A stretch of DNA of 64,000 bases from Arthrobacter sp. Y-9 (GTDB lineage Bacteria; Actinomycetota; Actinomycetes; Actinomycetales; Micrococcaceae). The translations under genes were made by a program, and so were the position numbers. Numbering within the stretch: the stretch's first letter is position 1; each line of letters opens with the position of its first letter. The stretch lies in contig NZ_CP121463.1 in NCBI RefSeq assembly GCF_029690065.1, forward strand, positions 1 through 64,000. Reading direction: 5' to 3'. Under the pieces are notes generated by a model that did no database searches, was not told the origin of the DNA, and saw nothing but the letters and a program-made list of their open reading frames with translations. Below, piece by piece: positions 8,193 through 17,240 of this stretch.

Positions 8193-8212
8193 ATGTTACT
8201 CGTCAGTAACAT
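8193..8212 (-). promoter_or_regulatory. TetR-type operator in front of fadH
   Basis: ATGTTACTCGTCAGTAACAT is a perfect 8-bp inverted repeat with a 4-bp spacer, a few bases before the fadH start. The layout resembles operators of TetR-family repressors of fatty-acid degradation. No regulator gene is next to it, so the repressor must be encoded elsewhere. Confidence 0.6.
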
Positions 8213-8236
8213 GTTTGGCCAAGGGGTCCTGGCGCT

Positions 8237-8388
8237 TTTTCCACAGCTTGTCCCCACTGTGGGTAACTTACACCTGTGTAAGTCAGGGTGCCGGAAATGC
8301 GGGGATCGGGCGGCCGACGGTGTGAAGAGCAGGTTTTCCCACAGATATATCCCCACTGTGGATAACTTGCCTGTGATGTTGTGGACGA
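8237..8388. other. Cluster of DnaA-box-like 9-mers, second cluster
   Basis: Non-coding, on the other side of fadH. It holds TTTTCCACA (8237-8245), TGTGGGTAA (8258-8266), a small palindrome CTTACACCTGTGTAAG (8267-8282), a perfect reversed TTATCCACA (8357-8365) and TGTGGACGA (8380-8388). Phrases such as CCCCACTGTGG(G/A)TAACTT occur twice (about 8252 and 8351). Together with the cluster at 5.65-6.04 kb it brackets fadH. The remainder of 8213-8450 shows no gene. Confidence 0.5.
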
Positions 8389-8450
8389 GTCGGGGAGAAC
8401 CCTGCCCGCGGGCCGGGCGCACCCGGAGGAGGACCTGCCCGGAAACGACG

Positions 8451-8481
8451 CAGGACCCGCCCCCGATGGGGACGGGTCCTG
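8451..8481 (-). terminator. Terminator after crgA
   Basis: CAGGACCCG (8451-8459) pairs with CGGGTCCTG (8473-8481), and an inner CCCC/GGGG stem extends the hairpin. It lies 20 nt past the crgA stop. The T-run is poor. Confidence 0.6.
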
Positions 8482-8500
8482 ACGACAGGGCCGGTGTGGT

Positions 8501-8752
8501 TCAGGACCGCCAGCGGGTGGTCATGAGGAATCCGACCAGGAGCAGACCGAAGCCGACGCCGATGTTCCAGCCGCTCAGCGCCGGGATCGGCAGGAGGCCG
8601 CTGGAGATGTAGAAGGTCATGATCCAGAGCAGGCCGAGGATCATGAGGCCGAACATGACAGCCTTGTACCAGGTGGGGGTCGGCTTGATCGCCTTGCCCT
8701 GGGTGGCGGCGGCCGGGCGGGACACGCGGCGTCGCTGTTTCGACTCAGGCAT
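8501..8752 (-). CDS. crgA: Cell division protein CrgA
   Basis: 83 aa with the CrgA layout: a basic, disordered N-terminus (residues 1-28), a first membrane helix (about 30-52), a short outside loop containing PALSGWN, and a second helix (about 62-80) ending in TTRWR. In actinobacteria CrgA bridges FtsZ/FtsI-type divisome and cell-wall synthesis proteins at the septum. Its place between the origin-proximal genes and the pknAB-pbpA-rodA block is conserved. It is transcribed divergently from the sortase gene 182 bp away. Confidence 0.95.
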   Translation of the reverse strand: MPESKQRRRVSRPAAATQGKAIKPTPTWYKAVMFGLMILGLLWIMTFYISSGLLPIPALSGWNIGVGFGLLLVGFLMTTRWRS

Positions 8753-8934
8753 GGGGCTCCTCCATTGGTGTTAAGCGGACGACCAGCCGGTCTTGATATC
8801 CTGCTGGGACACGCTGGACCGGCCGCGGACGCCGGGGCGCAAGCGGTTCAGACTCCAATGGTAGCCGCTGGAACCCTGGCCGATCTGAGCGTGTGCCGTC
8901 AAGGACCTGAGGGTCCAGCGAAGAGGAGGCTCGG

Positions 8935-9651
8935 GTGCGCAAAGTCATCCAGGTGGTGGGTGAGCTCCTCATGACCGCGGGACTGGTCCTTCTGCTGTTC
9001 GTCGGCTGGGACCTCTGGTGGACGAACGTGACGGCGGATCATCAGCAGGAACAGGCCGTCCAGAGCTTCACCCGGCAGTTCACCCCGCCCGCGGCCCCGC
9101 CGGCCGGCGCCGGCGACCGCGACTACGGCACCCCGCGCGTGGCCCAGGCGCAGCCCCATGGGGAGATGCTCGGCGTCGTCTATGTGCCGCGGTTCGGCGC
9201 CGACTACTCGCGCCCGCTCATCCAGGGCACGAGCCAGGACGTCCTGGACACCCTGGGACTCGGCCACTATGACAAGACCGCCATGCCCGGCGCGGTGGGG
9301 AACTTCGCCCTGGCCGGGCACCGGCAGACCCACGGCTCGGTGCTGGACAACATCCACCTGCTGCAGCCCGGCGACAAGATCTACGTCCAGACCCGTGAAG
9401 GCTTCTACACGTACGTGTACCGCAACACCGAGATCGTCCTGCCGAACCGCGTGGACGTGATCCTCCCGGTTCCCACGATCCCCGGGGCTCAGCCGAAGGA
9501 GCGCCTGATGACCATGACGAGCTGCAATCCACGGTTCGGCTCCGCGGAGCGCATCATCGCCTATTCGGTGATGGAGAGCTGGCGTCCTCTGAGCGCGGGA
9601 GCGCCGCGGGAGATCGCACCGCTCGTGGCCAAGGTTTCCGGAAAGGGCTGA
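8935..9651 (+). CDS. Class E sortase
   Basis: 238 aa. One N-terminal membrane helix (about 9-30) anchors an external sortase domain. The catalytic residues are His129 in LAGHRQTHG, Cys197 in TMTSCNP and Arg206 in FGSAER. Size and motif context fit class E sortases of high-GC actinobacteria, which attach proteins with LAxTG-type signals to peptidoglycan. The start is GTG at 8935 behind GAGGAGG. The gene stands in the conserved crgA-sortase-trpG order and is followed after 4 nt by a small membrane protein gene. Confidence 0.93.
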   Translation: MRKVIQVVGELLMTAGLVLLLFVGWDLWWTNVTADHQQEQAVQSFTRQFTPPAAPPAGAGDRDYGTPRVAQAQPHGEMLGVVYVPRFGADYSRPLIQGTSQDVLDTLGLGHYDKTAMPGAVGNFALAGHRQTHGSVLDNIHLLQPGDKIYVQTREGFYTYVYRNTEIVLPNRVDVILPVPTIPGAQPKERLMTMTSCNPRFGSAERIIAYSVMESWRPLSAGAPREIAPLVAKVSGKG

Positions 9652-9655
9652 CCGA

Positions 9656-9826
9656 ATGTACTCCTGGATCTTCCGCCATCTTCCCGGGCCGCTCTGGCTC
9701 AGGGTCCTCCAGTCCCTGATCCTCGTGGCCGTGGCCCTGTTCCTCATGGTCCAGTTCCTCTTCCCCTGGATGGCCCAGTTCACCTCCTTCACCGACTCGA
9801 CGATTGGTTCCGCGCAACGCCCATGA
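9656..9826 (+). CDS. Small membrane protein between sortase and trpG, 56 aa
   Basis: The ATG at 9656 starts a 56-residue protein with one long hydrophobic helix (about residues 13-42, Leu/Val/Ala/Phe rich) flanked by aromatic residues at both ends. Its stop overlaps the trpG start as ATGA (9823-9826), and it begins 4 nt after the sortase stop, so the three genes look translationally coupled. I do not recognise a named family. A small protein helping the sortase or divisome is possible but unproven. Confidence 0.7.
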   Translation: MYSWIFRHLPGPLWLRVLQSLILVAVALFLMVQFLFPWMAQFTSFTDSTIGSAQRP

Positions 9827-10461
9827 GCACTTCAATCCTGGTCATCGACAACTACGACAGCTTCGTCTACACCCTGGTGGGCTACCTCCAGGAACTCGGC
9901 GCGGACACCACGGTGGTCCGCAATGATGACGTCTCGCTCGAGGAAGCCATCGAGCTGGCCGCCGGCCGCGACGGCGTCCTGGTCTCCCCCGGCCCCGGCA
10001 ACCCCGCGGGCGCCGGCGTGTGCATCGAGCTGATCAAGTGGTGCGGAGAGCACGCCAAGCCGATGCTCGGCGTCTGCCTGGGCCACCAGGCCCTCGCCGA
10101 GGCGTACGGCGGGACCGTCTCCCACGCCCCCGAGCTCATGCACGGGAAGACCTCACAGGTGGAGCACGGGACGGATCCGCTCTTCGCCGACGTGCCGTCG
10201 CCCTTCACGGCCACCCGGTACCACTCGCTCGCCGCGGAGAACGACTCGATCCCCGCGGAACTCGAGGTCACCGCGCAGACCGCCAACGGCGTCATCATGG
10301 CCCTGCGCCACCGCACCGCGCCCCTCTGCGGCGTTCAGTTCCACCCCGAATCCGTCCTCACCGAGGGTGGCTATCAGATGCTTGGGAACTGGCTGGAATC
10401 GCTCGGCCTGACGGGGGCCGCCGCCAAGGCGTCCACCCTGTCGCCGCTGATCCGGAAGTAG
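9823..10461 (+). CDS. trpG: Glutamine amidotransferase, anthranilate/aminodeoxychorismate synthase component II
   Basis: 212 aa, a class I glutamine amidotransferase. The nucleophile is Cys85 in GVCLGHQALAEAYGG; the His-Glu pair lies in QFHPESV near residue 175. The N-terminus ILVIDNYDSFVYTL and SPGPGNP are typical of TrpG/PabA. It delivers ammonia from glutamine to the chorismate-using partner for tryptophan or folate synthesis; the partner gene is not here, so TrpG and PabA cannot be separated. It shares ATGA with the upstream small gene and ends at a strong bidirectional terminator. Confidence 0.92.
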   Translation: MSTSILVIDNYDSFVYTLVGYLQELGADTTVVRNDDVSLEEAIELAAGRDGVLVSPGPGNPAGAGVCIELIKWCGEHAKPMLGVCLGHQALAEAYGGTVSHAPELMHGKTSQVEHGTDPLFADVPSPFTATRYHSLAAENDSIPAELEVTAQTANGVIMALRHRTAPLCGVQFHPESVLTEGGYQMLGNWLESLGLTGAAAKASTLSPLIRK

Positions 10462-10504
10462 CGCGACCGGCGGAGCCGCCTATGGCCCGTAGGGAAGAGC
10501 CGTG

Positions 10505-10550
10505 CACGGAAGAGCCCCCAGGACCGGATGGTTCTGGGGGCTCTTCCGTG
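10505..10550. terminator. Bidirectional terminator between trpG and pknB
   Basis: A perfect 17-bp stem (10505-10521 with 10534-10550) closes a 12-nt loop between the convergent trpG and pknB genes. There is no T-run on either side beyond the stem bases. Confidence 0.7.
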
Positions 10551-10602
10551 TCTGCCGCCATGTCCGCCGCGAGGGGTGCGACGTCGACGGGCGGCGGGAG
10601 CG

Positions 10603-12558
10603 TCAGCCGCCGTCCGTCGTCGGCTTCCCGCTCGGGGTGGACGACGGGGTGCTGCTCGGCGTGGGCGGCGGCGGGGGTTTGCGGGCGACCGTCAGCAGCA
10701 CGGTGCCGCCCTGATCGATCCGCTCCTTGGCCGCCACGCTCTGACCGGTGACCTGGCCCGCGGGGACCACCGAGTTGTCCTTCTCCTCGACGCGGACCTG
10801 CAGGCCCAGGCCCTCCAGGACGGTGGTGGCCTGGTCCACGGTCTGGCCCCGCAGCTCCGGCACCTCGACCTTGCCCGTCGAGACGATGATCTGCACCGCG
10901 CCGTTGACCGACACCGTCTGACCGGAGGCCGGCTTGGTGGCGATGACCTGATTGGCCGGGACGGTGGCGCTGTCCGCGAAGATCGTCACCGGCGTGCTCT
11001 TGAGGCCCGCGGCGCGCAGGATGTCCCGGACGGCTGCCTCACTCTGCCCCTGCAGCTTGTCGGGGATCGGGACAGCCGTCGGCCCGGCCGACACCACGAG
11101 CTTCACGTCCCGGTTGACCTCGATCATCTCCCCTTCCCGGGGATCCGTCTCGATGGCCGTGCCTTCCGGGACGGTCGCGCTCGCCACATGGGTCACCTTC
11201 GGCTGGAGGCGGGCGTCGTAGAGCTTCTGCATGGCCGCCGACTCATTGAGCTGTGCCACGGCCGGAACCGCGACCAGTTCGACCGGTACCGGCCGAGTGA
11301 GCCAGCTGTAGATCCCGAAGCCGGCGCCGCCCAGCACCATGAGCACGAAGATCCAGATGGTGACCATGAGACCCCGGCGATGACGGCGGTGCTTGCGCTG
11401 GGCCTGCTGCACCTCGGGCAGGTTCCGGATCTCCGGCAGGAGCACGCGGAGCTGGTCCTGCGTCAGCGTGAGGGCGTCCTCGGCCGTGCCGTACGGGGCG
11501 AGGGTGGCGTCCGCGGCGGCTTCGGCCCCGTGTCCGGCGCCATGCTCCGGAACCTGGGCCAGGGCCGTGGTGGAATCGCCGGTCTGGGCCGACGCGGCGC
11601 GGTGACGCGCCGTCGTCGGCTGCTCGACGGCGGCCGTGACCGCATCCGCCGGGACGGCCACGAGGTTCGCCGCGGTGGAGTCCTGGGGCGCGTCGTGCAC
11701 GGCCACGCCTCCGAGGGCGGCGCGCAGGGCGCGCCGGAAGGCCGCGGCGTCGGCGAAACGGTCCTCCCGCTTCTTCCGCATGGCCTTGGCCACCACGGAG
11801 TCCAGGGCCCCGCTGACCTCTGGATTGAGCTTGCTGGGCGGCACCGCGATGCCCTGGACGTGCTGATACGCCACGGAGACGGGGCTGTCGCCCTGGAACG
11901 GGGGTTTGCCGGTCAGCAGTTCGTAGAGCAGACAGCCGGCCGAGTAGAGGTCGCTGCGGGCGTCCACCGTCTCGCCGAGGGCCTGTTCCGGGGAGAGGTA
12001 CTGGGCGGTGCCGACCACGGCCTGGGTCTGGGTCATGGTGGCCGAGGAGTCCGTGACGGCCCGGGCGATGCCGAAGTCCATCACCTTGACCCGGCCGGAG
12101 TCGCTGCGGACCATGACGTTGCCGGGCTTGATGTCGCGGTGCACGATCCCGGCCTTGTGGCTGTACTCCAGGGCCGCGAGCACGCCGAGGGTGTACTCCA
12201 CGGCCTGATCGAGCGAGACCTTCCCTGCCTTCAGGAGGTCCTTGAGCGTCTCGCCCTGGACGATCTCCATGACGATGTACGGGGCTTTCACGCCGTCCAC
12301 GCCGTCGCCCTGAAGTTCTTCGCCGGAGTCGTAGACGGCCACGATCGAGGCGTGGTTCAGGCCCGCCACCGATTGCGCCTCACGCCGGAACCGCGCCAGG
12401 AACTGAGGGTCCCGGGCAAGATCCGCACGCAGGATTTTCACCGCGACATCCCGGCCCAGGCGCAGGTCTGTGCCTCGGTACACGTCGGCCATGCCGCCGC
12501 GACCGATCAGATCGCCGAGTTCGTAGCGTCCGTTGAGGACGCGTGTGCCGGTGGACAG
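10603..12558 (-). CDS. pknB: Ser/Thr protein kinase with three PASTA domains, probable CTG start
   Basis: 651 aa if translation starts at CTG 12558, which stands 6 nt behind TTAGGAG; an in-frame TAG lies just upstream and no ATG, GTG or TTG precedes the kinase Gly-loop. The next in-frame ATG (12492) would cut the loop GRGGMADVY. Lys41 in VAVKIL, VHRDIKPGN and DFGIAR complete the kinase core (about 1-275). A long linker, a membrane helix (about 395-417) and three PASTA repeats follow, ending in a Pro/Ser/Thr tail. PASTA domains bind muropeptides or lipid II; the kinase controls cell-wall growth and division. Last gene of the fhaA-pknB block, 46 nt after pknA. Confidence 0.93.
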   Translation of the reverse strand: MSTGTRVLNGRYELGDLIGRGGMADVYRGTDLRLGRDVAVKILRADLARDPQFLARFRREAQSVAGLNHASIVAVYDSGEELQGDGVDGVKAPYIVMEIVQGETLKDLLKAGKVSLDQAVEYTLGVLAALEYSHKAGIVHRDIKPGNVMVRSDSGRVKVMDFGIARAVTDSSATMTQTQAVVGTAQYLSPEQALGETVDARSDLYSAGCLLYELLTGKPPFQGDSPVSVAYQHVQGIAVPPSKLNPEVSGALDSVVAKAMRKKREDRFADAAAFRRALRAALGGVAVHDAPQDSTAANLVAVPADAVTAAVEQPTTARHRAASAQTGDSTTALAQVPEHGAGHGAEAAADATLAPYGTAEDALTLTQDQLRVLLPEIRNLPEVQQAQRKHRRHRRGLMVTIWIFVLMVLGGAGFGIYSWLTRPVPVELVAVPAVAQLNESAAMQKLYDARLQPKVTHVASATVPEGTAIETDPREGEMIEVNRDVKLVVSAGPTAVPIPDKLQGQSEAAVRDILRAAGLKSTPVTIFADSATVPANQVIATKPASGQTVSVNGAVQIIVSTGKVEVPELRGQTVDQATTVLEGLGLQVRVEEKDNSVVPAGQVTGQSVAAKERIDQGGTVLLTVARKPPPPPTPSSTPSSTPSGKPTTDGG

Positions 12559-12604
12559 GTGAAACTCCTAACTGCTGGGAAGAGCCGCTCGGGGCGGCCA
12601 GGAC

Positions 12605-14317
12605 TCAGGGAGTGGGCGAGCCCGAGGGCTTGGGCGTCGGGGTGGTGGGCGGCTCGGAGGCGGTGATGGTGAACGTCACCGTGCTGCCCTTGGCCACCTC
12701 GGTGCCCGACGGCGGGTTGAACGTCACGGTGCCGGAGGACACCGAACCGGAGCCCGCCTGCGGGACGAGACCGGCGCTGGTGAGCGCCTGACGGACCTGT
12801 GCGTCCGTGACCGTGCCGTTCAGATTCGGAACAGCGACCATCTCCGGGCCGGTGGAGTAGGTGACCGTGACCTTGCTGCCCTTGGCGACCGGGCCGGCCG
12901 GGTTGACGTCGATGACGGTGCCCGAGGCCTCCTTGTTCTCCACACCCTTGGCGTCCACCTGGAGGCCGAGGGCGATGAGCTCGTTGCGGACCGTGTTGAT
13001 GTCACGGCCGTTGTACGCGTCCGGGATGATGTTGACGGTGTCCGGGGTGGACGGCGTCTCGCTCGGCGTGGGGCTGCTGGGCGTCTCCGACGGCGTCCGG
13101 CTCGCCGTGGTGGCGACTGTGCTGGGCGGTGTGACCGGGGCGCTGGAGGTGCCCGACTTCGGGCTGAAGAACCCGGCCGAGCTCAGCCACACACCCAGGA
13201 AGATCAGCACCGCCAGCACGGCGAGGATGATCAGCGGCCAGATCCAGGCGCTGCGCTTCTTCTCCTCGCGCTCGGGAGTCGGCTCCTCGTAGTCCTCTTC
13301 GTCGTCGGTCAGCCAGTTCCGCTCAGCCGTCAGCTGCTCGGGAGGGACGACCGGCAGGGCGGAGGTCGCCGTCGTGGCGCTCACGGGAGGGACCACCGTG
13401 GTGGCCGCCGTCTGCTGCACGTCCACCGGAGCCGTGATCGGGCCAGTGGTCGACTCGAACAGGAGCATGCCGGGCACCGCGCGGTGCGCCGCGTCGATGT
13501 CGCCGCGGCGGATGGCCTCGGCCGCCTCCGCGAGCTTGAGGGCGTCCGCCGGACGGTTCGCCGGATCCTTGGCCAGCATCGACATCAGGAGGGCCCGGAT
13601 GGGCTTGGCCAGCGAGTCCGGCAGGGGCGGCGGCGCGTCATTGACCTGGGCGAGGGCGATCGCGATCTGCGATTCGCCGGAGAACGGGCGGTGGCCCGTG
13701 AGGCACTCGTAGCCGATGATGCCCAGTGAGTAGATGTCGCTGGAACCCGTGGCCGTCTGGCCAGTGGCCTGCTCCGGCGCCAGGTACTGGGCGGTGCCCA
13801 TGACCTGTCCGGTCTGCGTGAGCGGCACCTGGTCGGCCAGGCGCGCGATGCCGAAGTCGGTGATCTTCACGTGCCGGTCCGGCGTGATGAGCAGGTTGCC
13901 CGGCTTCACGTCACGGTGGACCAGGCCCTTTTCATGCGCGACGGCGAGGGCCCGCGCGGTCTGGGCGATGATGTTCAGCGTCAGGTCGGGGCTGAGGACG
14001 TGCTCGCGCTCGATGATGGTCGACAGCGGCTCACCCGGCACGAGTTCCATGACGAGGTAGGCGGAGCCGCCTTCTTCGCCGTAGTCGAAGACGTTCGCGA
14101 TGCCTTCGTGGTTCAGCAGCGCCGTGTGACGGGCCTCGTTGCGGAAGCGCTCGAGGAAGCCGGGATCGCCCGTGTATTCCTCTTTGAGGATCTTGATGGC
14201 GACCGTGCGCCCCAGGACCTGGTCCTGCGCACTCCAGACCTCGCCCATGCCACCGATGGCAATGCGCGTGGTCAGGCGGTACCTCCCGCCGAGAGTGATT
14301 CCAGACGTTGGCCTCAC
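12605..14317 (-). CDS. pknA: Ser/Thr protein kinase with two PASTA domains
   Basis: 570 aa. Kinase domain at about 12-270: Gly-loop IGGMGEVW, Lys42, catalytic HRD 134-136, DFG 154-156 and the APEQ segment. A membrane helix lies near residues 352-374, followed by a Thr/Ser/Pro linker and two C-terminal PASTA repeats. M. tuberculosis PknA lacks PASTA repeats, so this is a more PknB-like version in the pknA position. It starts with GTG at 14317, overlapping the pbpA stop as GTGA. It likely phosphorylates cell-shape and peptidoglycan proteins; PstP would be the opposing phosphatase. Confidence 0.93.
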   Translation of the reverse strand: MRPTSGITLGGRYRLTTRIAIGGMGEVWSAQDQVLGRTVAIKILKEEYTGDPGFLERFRNEARHTALLNHEGIANVFDYGEEGGSAYLVMELVPGEPLSTIIEREHVLSPDLTLNIIAQTARALAVAHEKGLVHRDVKPGNLLITPDRHVKITDFGIARLADQVPLTQTGQVMGTAQYLAPEQATGQTATGSSDIYSLGIIGYECLTGHRPFSGESQIAIALAQVNDAPPPLPDSLAKPIRALLMSMLAKDPANRPADALKLAEAAEAIRRGDIDAAHRAVPGMLLFESTTGPITAPVDVQQTAATTVVPPVSATTATSALPVVPPEQLTAERNWLTDDEEDYEEPTPEREEKKRSAWIWPLIILAVLAVLIFLGVWLSSAGFFSPKSGTSSAPVTPPSTVATTASRTPSETPSSPTPSETPSTPDTVNIIPDAYNGRDINTVRNELIALGLQVDAKGVENKEASGTVIDVNPAGPVAKGSKVTVTYSTGPEMVAVPNLNGTVTDAQVRQALTSAGLVPQAGSGSVSSGTVTFNPPSGTEVAKGSTVTFTITASEPPTTPTPKPSGSPTP

Positions 14318-15774
14318 TTGTTCAACACCGCCTCAAAGAGTTTCTTCGCGTTAGGACTGGTCAGTTGCGCTCCGGTGGCCGAGTTCACGCCGTGGAAGGC
14401 GAGGGTCACGACCACCTGGGGATTGTCCGCCGGGGCAAACCCGGTGAACCAGGAGTTGTTGTAGTCGTCCGCCGTGAGCTCGGCGGTGCCGGTCTTCGCC
14501 GCCACCTTGACCCCGGGGATCGCGGCCGGCGCGGCCAGACCGTTGTCCACCACGCCCACCATCCAGTCGGTGATCTGGCGGGCGACCTCGGGGCTCGTGG
14601 CGGTCCGCAGCGGCTCGGGCTTGTACTCGGCGAGCACGCGCAGATCCGGAGCACGGAGGGCCTTCACGAGCTGCGGCTTCATCTGGACGCCGCCGTTGGC
14701 GATGGCGCTGGTCAGCATGGAGATCTGCAGCGGCGTCACCTGGACGTTGTACTGGCCGATGGCCGACTGGGCCAGCTGCGGCTTGTCCAGATCGGTGGGG
14801 AACCGGCTCTGGGCGTACTGCAGGTCCAGCCGGTCGCCGAGATCCTGGCCGATGCCGAAGTTCTTCGCCGTGTCCGCGATCTTCTTCTCGCCCAGGTCCA
14901 GCGCGATGCTGGCGAACGGGGTGTTGCAGGAGTTGGCCAGGGCGAAGTCGAATCCGGCCTTGTCCTTGGCGTAGCACTGGCCGCCGCGGTAGTTCGGCAG
15001 GGTGTACTGCAGGCCGGGGAAGGTCATCTCCGCCGGGTTCGGCAGCACCGAGTCCTTGGTGTATTTGCCGGATTCGAGGGCGGCCGCCGTGTCGATGAGC
15101 TTGAAGACGGATCCCGGAGCCATGAGCGCGCCCGTGGGACCGGAGACGTTCTGGTACAGGTTGATGCCCTTGGTGGCGTCCAGCTTGGCCTTGGCGGCCC
15201 GTGCCGCGTCGTCGTCCAGGGTCGCGACCGTGTTGGGGTCGTAGGACGGCTTCGAGACCATGGCCAGGATCGCGCCGGTCTTGGGGTTCTGGACCACGGC
15301 GTAGCCTTCGATGTCATCCGGGAGGAGATCGTAGGCGAGCTTCTGGATCTTGGGGTCGATCGTCGTCTCGACGTTGGCGCCCTGCGGCTGCTTGCCGAGG
15401 AACAGCTGGCGCACGCGTTCGAGGAACTGCTGGTCCGAGTCGCCGGTGAGGGCGCCGTTGAGCTGGCGTTCCAGGCCGGTGGACCCCGTGCTGCCGTTGG
15501 AGAAGTAGCCCGTGATGCCGGCGTAGACCGCCCCTCCGGGGTAGCTCCGCTTGGACTTGCAGGATTCGTTACCGGGCACCGACTCCGCGATGGGCTGGCC
15601 GCCGGCCAGGATGGTGCCGCGATCGCTGCACAGACTGCGCATGAGGGCGCGGCTGTTCAGGGCGTTGGTGTTGAGGTCCTGCGCGCCGATCACCTGGATG
15701 TAGCTGATGGCGCCTAACAGCAGGGCGAAGAGCGCGACGGTGGCGATCCACGCATTGCGGATGGACTGGTTCAC
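14314..15774 (-). CDS. pbpA: Class B penicillin-binding protein (transpeptidase)
   Basis: 486 aa. An N-terminal membrane anchor (about 8-28) is followed by a PBP dimerisation region and the transpeptidase domain. All three motifs are present: Ser222-Val-Phe-Lys225, Ser282-Cys-Asn284 and Lys427-Thr-Gly-Thr. It crosslinks peptidoglycan outside the membrane and is expected to pair with the SEDS protein RodA encoded immediately upstream (4-nt overlap). In this conserved block it is under control of the PASTA kinases. Confidence 0.96.
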   Translation of the reverse strand: MNQSIRNAWIATVALFALLLGAISYIQVIGAQDLNTNALNSRALMRSLCSDRGTILAGGQPIAESVPGNESCKSKRSYPGGAVYAGITGYFSNGSTGSTGLERQLNGALTGDSDQQFLERVRQLFLGKQPQGANVETTIDPKIQKLAYDLLPDDIEGYAVVQNPKTGAILAMVSKPSYDPNTVATLDDDAARAAKAKLDATKGINLYQNVSGPTGALMAPGSVFKLIDTAAALESGKYTKDSVLPNPAEMTFPGLQYTLPNYRGGQCYAKDKAGFDFALANSCNTPFASIALDLGEKKIADTAKNFGIGQDLGDRLDLQYAQSRFPTDLDKPQLAQSAIGQYNVQVTPLQISMLTSAIANGGVQMKPQLVKALRAPDLRVLAEYKPEPLRTATSPEVARQITDWMVGVVDNGLAAPAAIPGVKVAAKTGTAELTADDYNNSWFTGFAPADNPQVVVTLAFHGVNSATGAQLTSPNAKKLFEAVLNK

Positions 15775-17240
15775 GGGTGCACCTCCTGACCGCTCTGCGC
15801 CGTCTGACTGCTATGTGCGGTGCCCAGGGCGGGTGTGGCGGGCCGGGACGGGGCTTCGGCGGTGGCGGACGCGCCACCTGCGGGGGCCTCACCGTCTCGC
15901 AGCGGGCTGGTGTCGATCGGGCCCCGGGCCACATTGGAGATCATGAGCAGCAGGCCGACCACGATCCAGTTCGCCAGCAGGGACGAACCGCCGGCCGCGA
16001 GGAACGGCGTGGTCAGGCCGGTGAGCGGGATGAGCCGGGTGACGCCGCCGATGACCACGAAGCACTGGACGGCCATGACGAAGGACAGCCCGACGCCGAG
16101 CAGCTTGCCGAAGGAGTCGCGGGTGCCGAGGGCCGCGCGGAAGCCGCGGGTGATGAGCAGCAGGTAGAGCAGGACCATCGCGATCAGGCCGATGAGTCCG
16201 AGTTCCTCGCCGAAGGAGGCGATGATCATGTCGCTGTTCGAGTACGGGACCAGATCAGGGCGGCCCTGGCCGAGACCCGTGCCGAAGACACCGCCGTCGG
16301 CCATGCCGAAGAGGCCCTGCACGATCTGTCCGCTGCCGCCGAACTCGCGGTTGTAGACCTCCGGGTCGAAGGCATTGGCCCAGCTCTCCATGCGGTACTT
16401 CACGTGGGAGAACAGCTGCGATGCCACGATGCCGGCGACGGCGATGAGGACCACGCCGATGATGACCCAGCTGACACGGCCCGTGGCCACGTAGATCATC
16501 ACCATGAACAGGCTGAAGAACATGAAGGACGTTCCCATGTCCCGCTGCAGGACCAGGATGCCGATGCTGACGGCCCAGGCCGCGAGCATGGGGCCCATGT
16601 CCCGGAAACGGGGGAACTGGAGCTTGCCCACCTTGCGGCCGGCGAGCAGGATCAGGTCGCGGTTGACCGAGAGGTACCCGGCGAAGAAGATCGCCAGCGT
16701 GATCTTCGCGATCTCACCGGGCTGGAACGTGAACGGGCCGAGCTTGATCCACAGATTGGCGCCGTTGATCTCTCCGGCGGACAGCCCGGGGACCAGCGGC
16801 AGCACCAGGAGGACGGCACTGGCCGCCAGCGAGATGTAGGTGAAACGACGCAGCCGTCGATGGTCGCGGAGCAACCAGATGAGCGCGATGGTGCAGGCCA
16901 CGGCGATGAGCGTCCAGCGCAGCTGGGTGTTGCCGACGTCGCTCTTCGGGCCGTCCAGGCGGTGGATCATGGCCAGACCGAGGCCGTTCAGCGCGACCAC
17001 GATCGGAAGAATGAACGGATCGGCATATTTTGCCCGGAGACGCAATGTTATATGCACCGCGAGGGATGCAACGACCAGCAGGCTCGACTGGAACCAGAAA
17101 TCCTTGTTGAAGGAGTCCGGGTTGTTGATGCCGACCATCACGCTGGCGCCGATCCCGACCAGGAGGGCGAGGACCAGGAGCACCAGTTCGATGTTGCGGC
17201 GGGGCTTCACGACCGGCTGAGTGGCGGCGGCTGAACTCAT
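15771..17240 (-). CDS. rodA: SEDS-family peptidoglycan polymerase (RodA/FtsW)
   Basis: 489 aa from the ATG at 17240, which lies behind GGAGG and overlaps the pstP stop as ATGA; the frame is open further upstream inside pstP. Ten or more membrane helices are visible. The family segment GVFGTGLGQGRPDLVP followed by FGEELGLIG is intact, as is the C-terminal TGLTTPFLAAGGSS. The protein polymerises glycan strands from lipid II together with its class B PBP partner, here PbpA. A Pro/Ala/Ser-rich tail of about 45 residues ends the protein. Confidence 0.95.
   Translation of the reverse strand: MSSAAATQPVVKPRRNIELVLLVLALLVGIGASVMVGINNPDSFNKDFWFQSSLLVVASLAVHITLRLRAKYADPFILPIVVALNGLGLAMIHRLDGPKSDVGNTQLRWTLIAVACTIALIWLLRDHRRLRRFTYISLAASAVLLVLPLVPGLSAGEINGANLWIKLGPFTFQPGEIAKITLAIFFAGYLSVNRDLILLAGRKVGKLQFPRFRDMGPMLAAWAVSIGILVLQRDMGTSFMFFSLFMVMIYVATGRVSWVIIGVVLIAVAGIVASQLFSHVKYRMESWANAFDPEVYNREFGGSGQIVQGLFGMADGGVFGTGLGQGRPDLVPYSNSDMIIASFGEELGLIGLIAMVLLYLLLITRGFRAALGTRDSFGKLLGVGLSFVMAVQCFVVIGGVTRLIPLTGLTTPFLAAGGSSLLANWIVVGLLLMISNVARGPIDTSPLRDGEAPAGGASATAEAPSRPATPALGTAHSSQTAQSGQEVHP

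Noticed and set aside
10603-12492. pknB beginning at the ATG 12492
   Set aside because: This start would remove the first strand and part of the Gly-rich loop of the kinase and has no ribosome binding site; the CTG start fits better.
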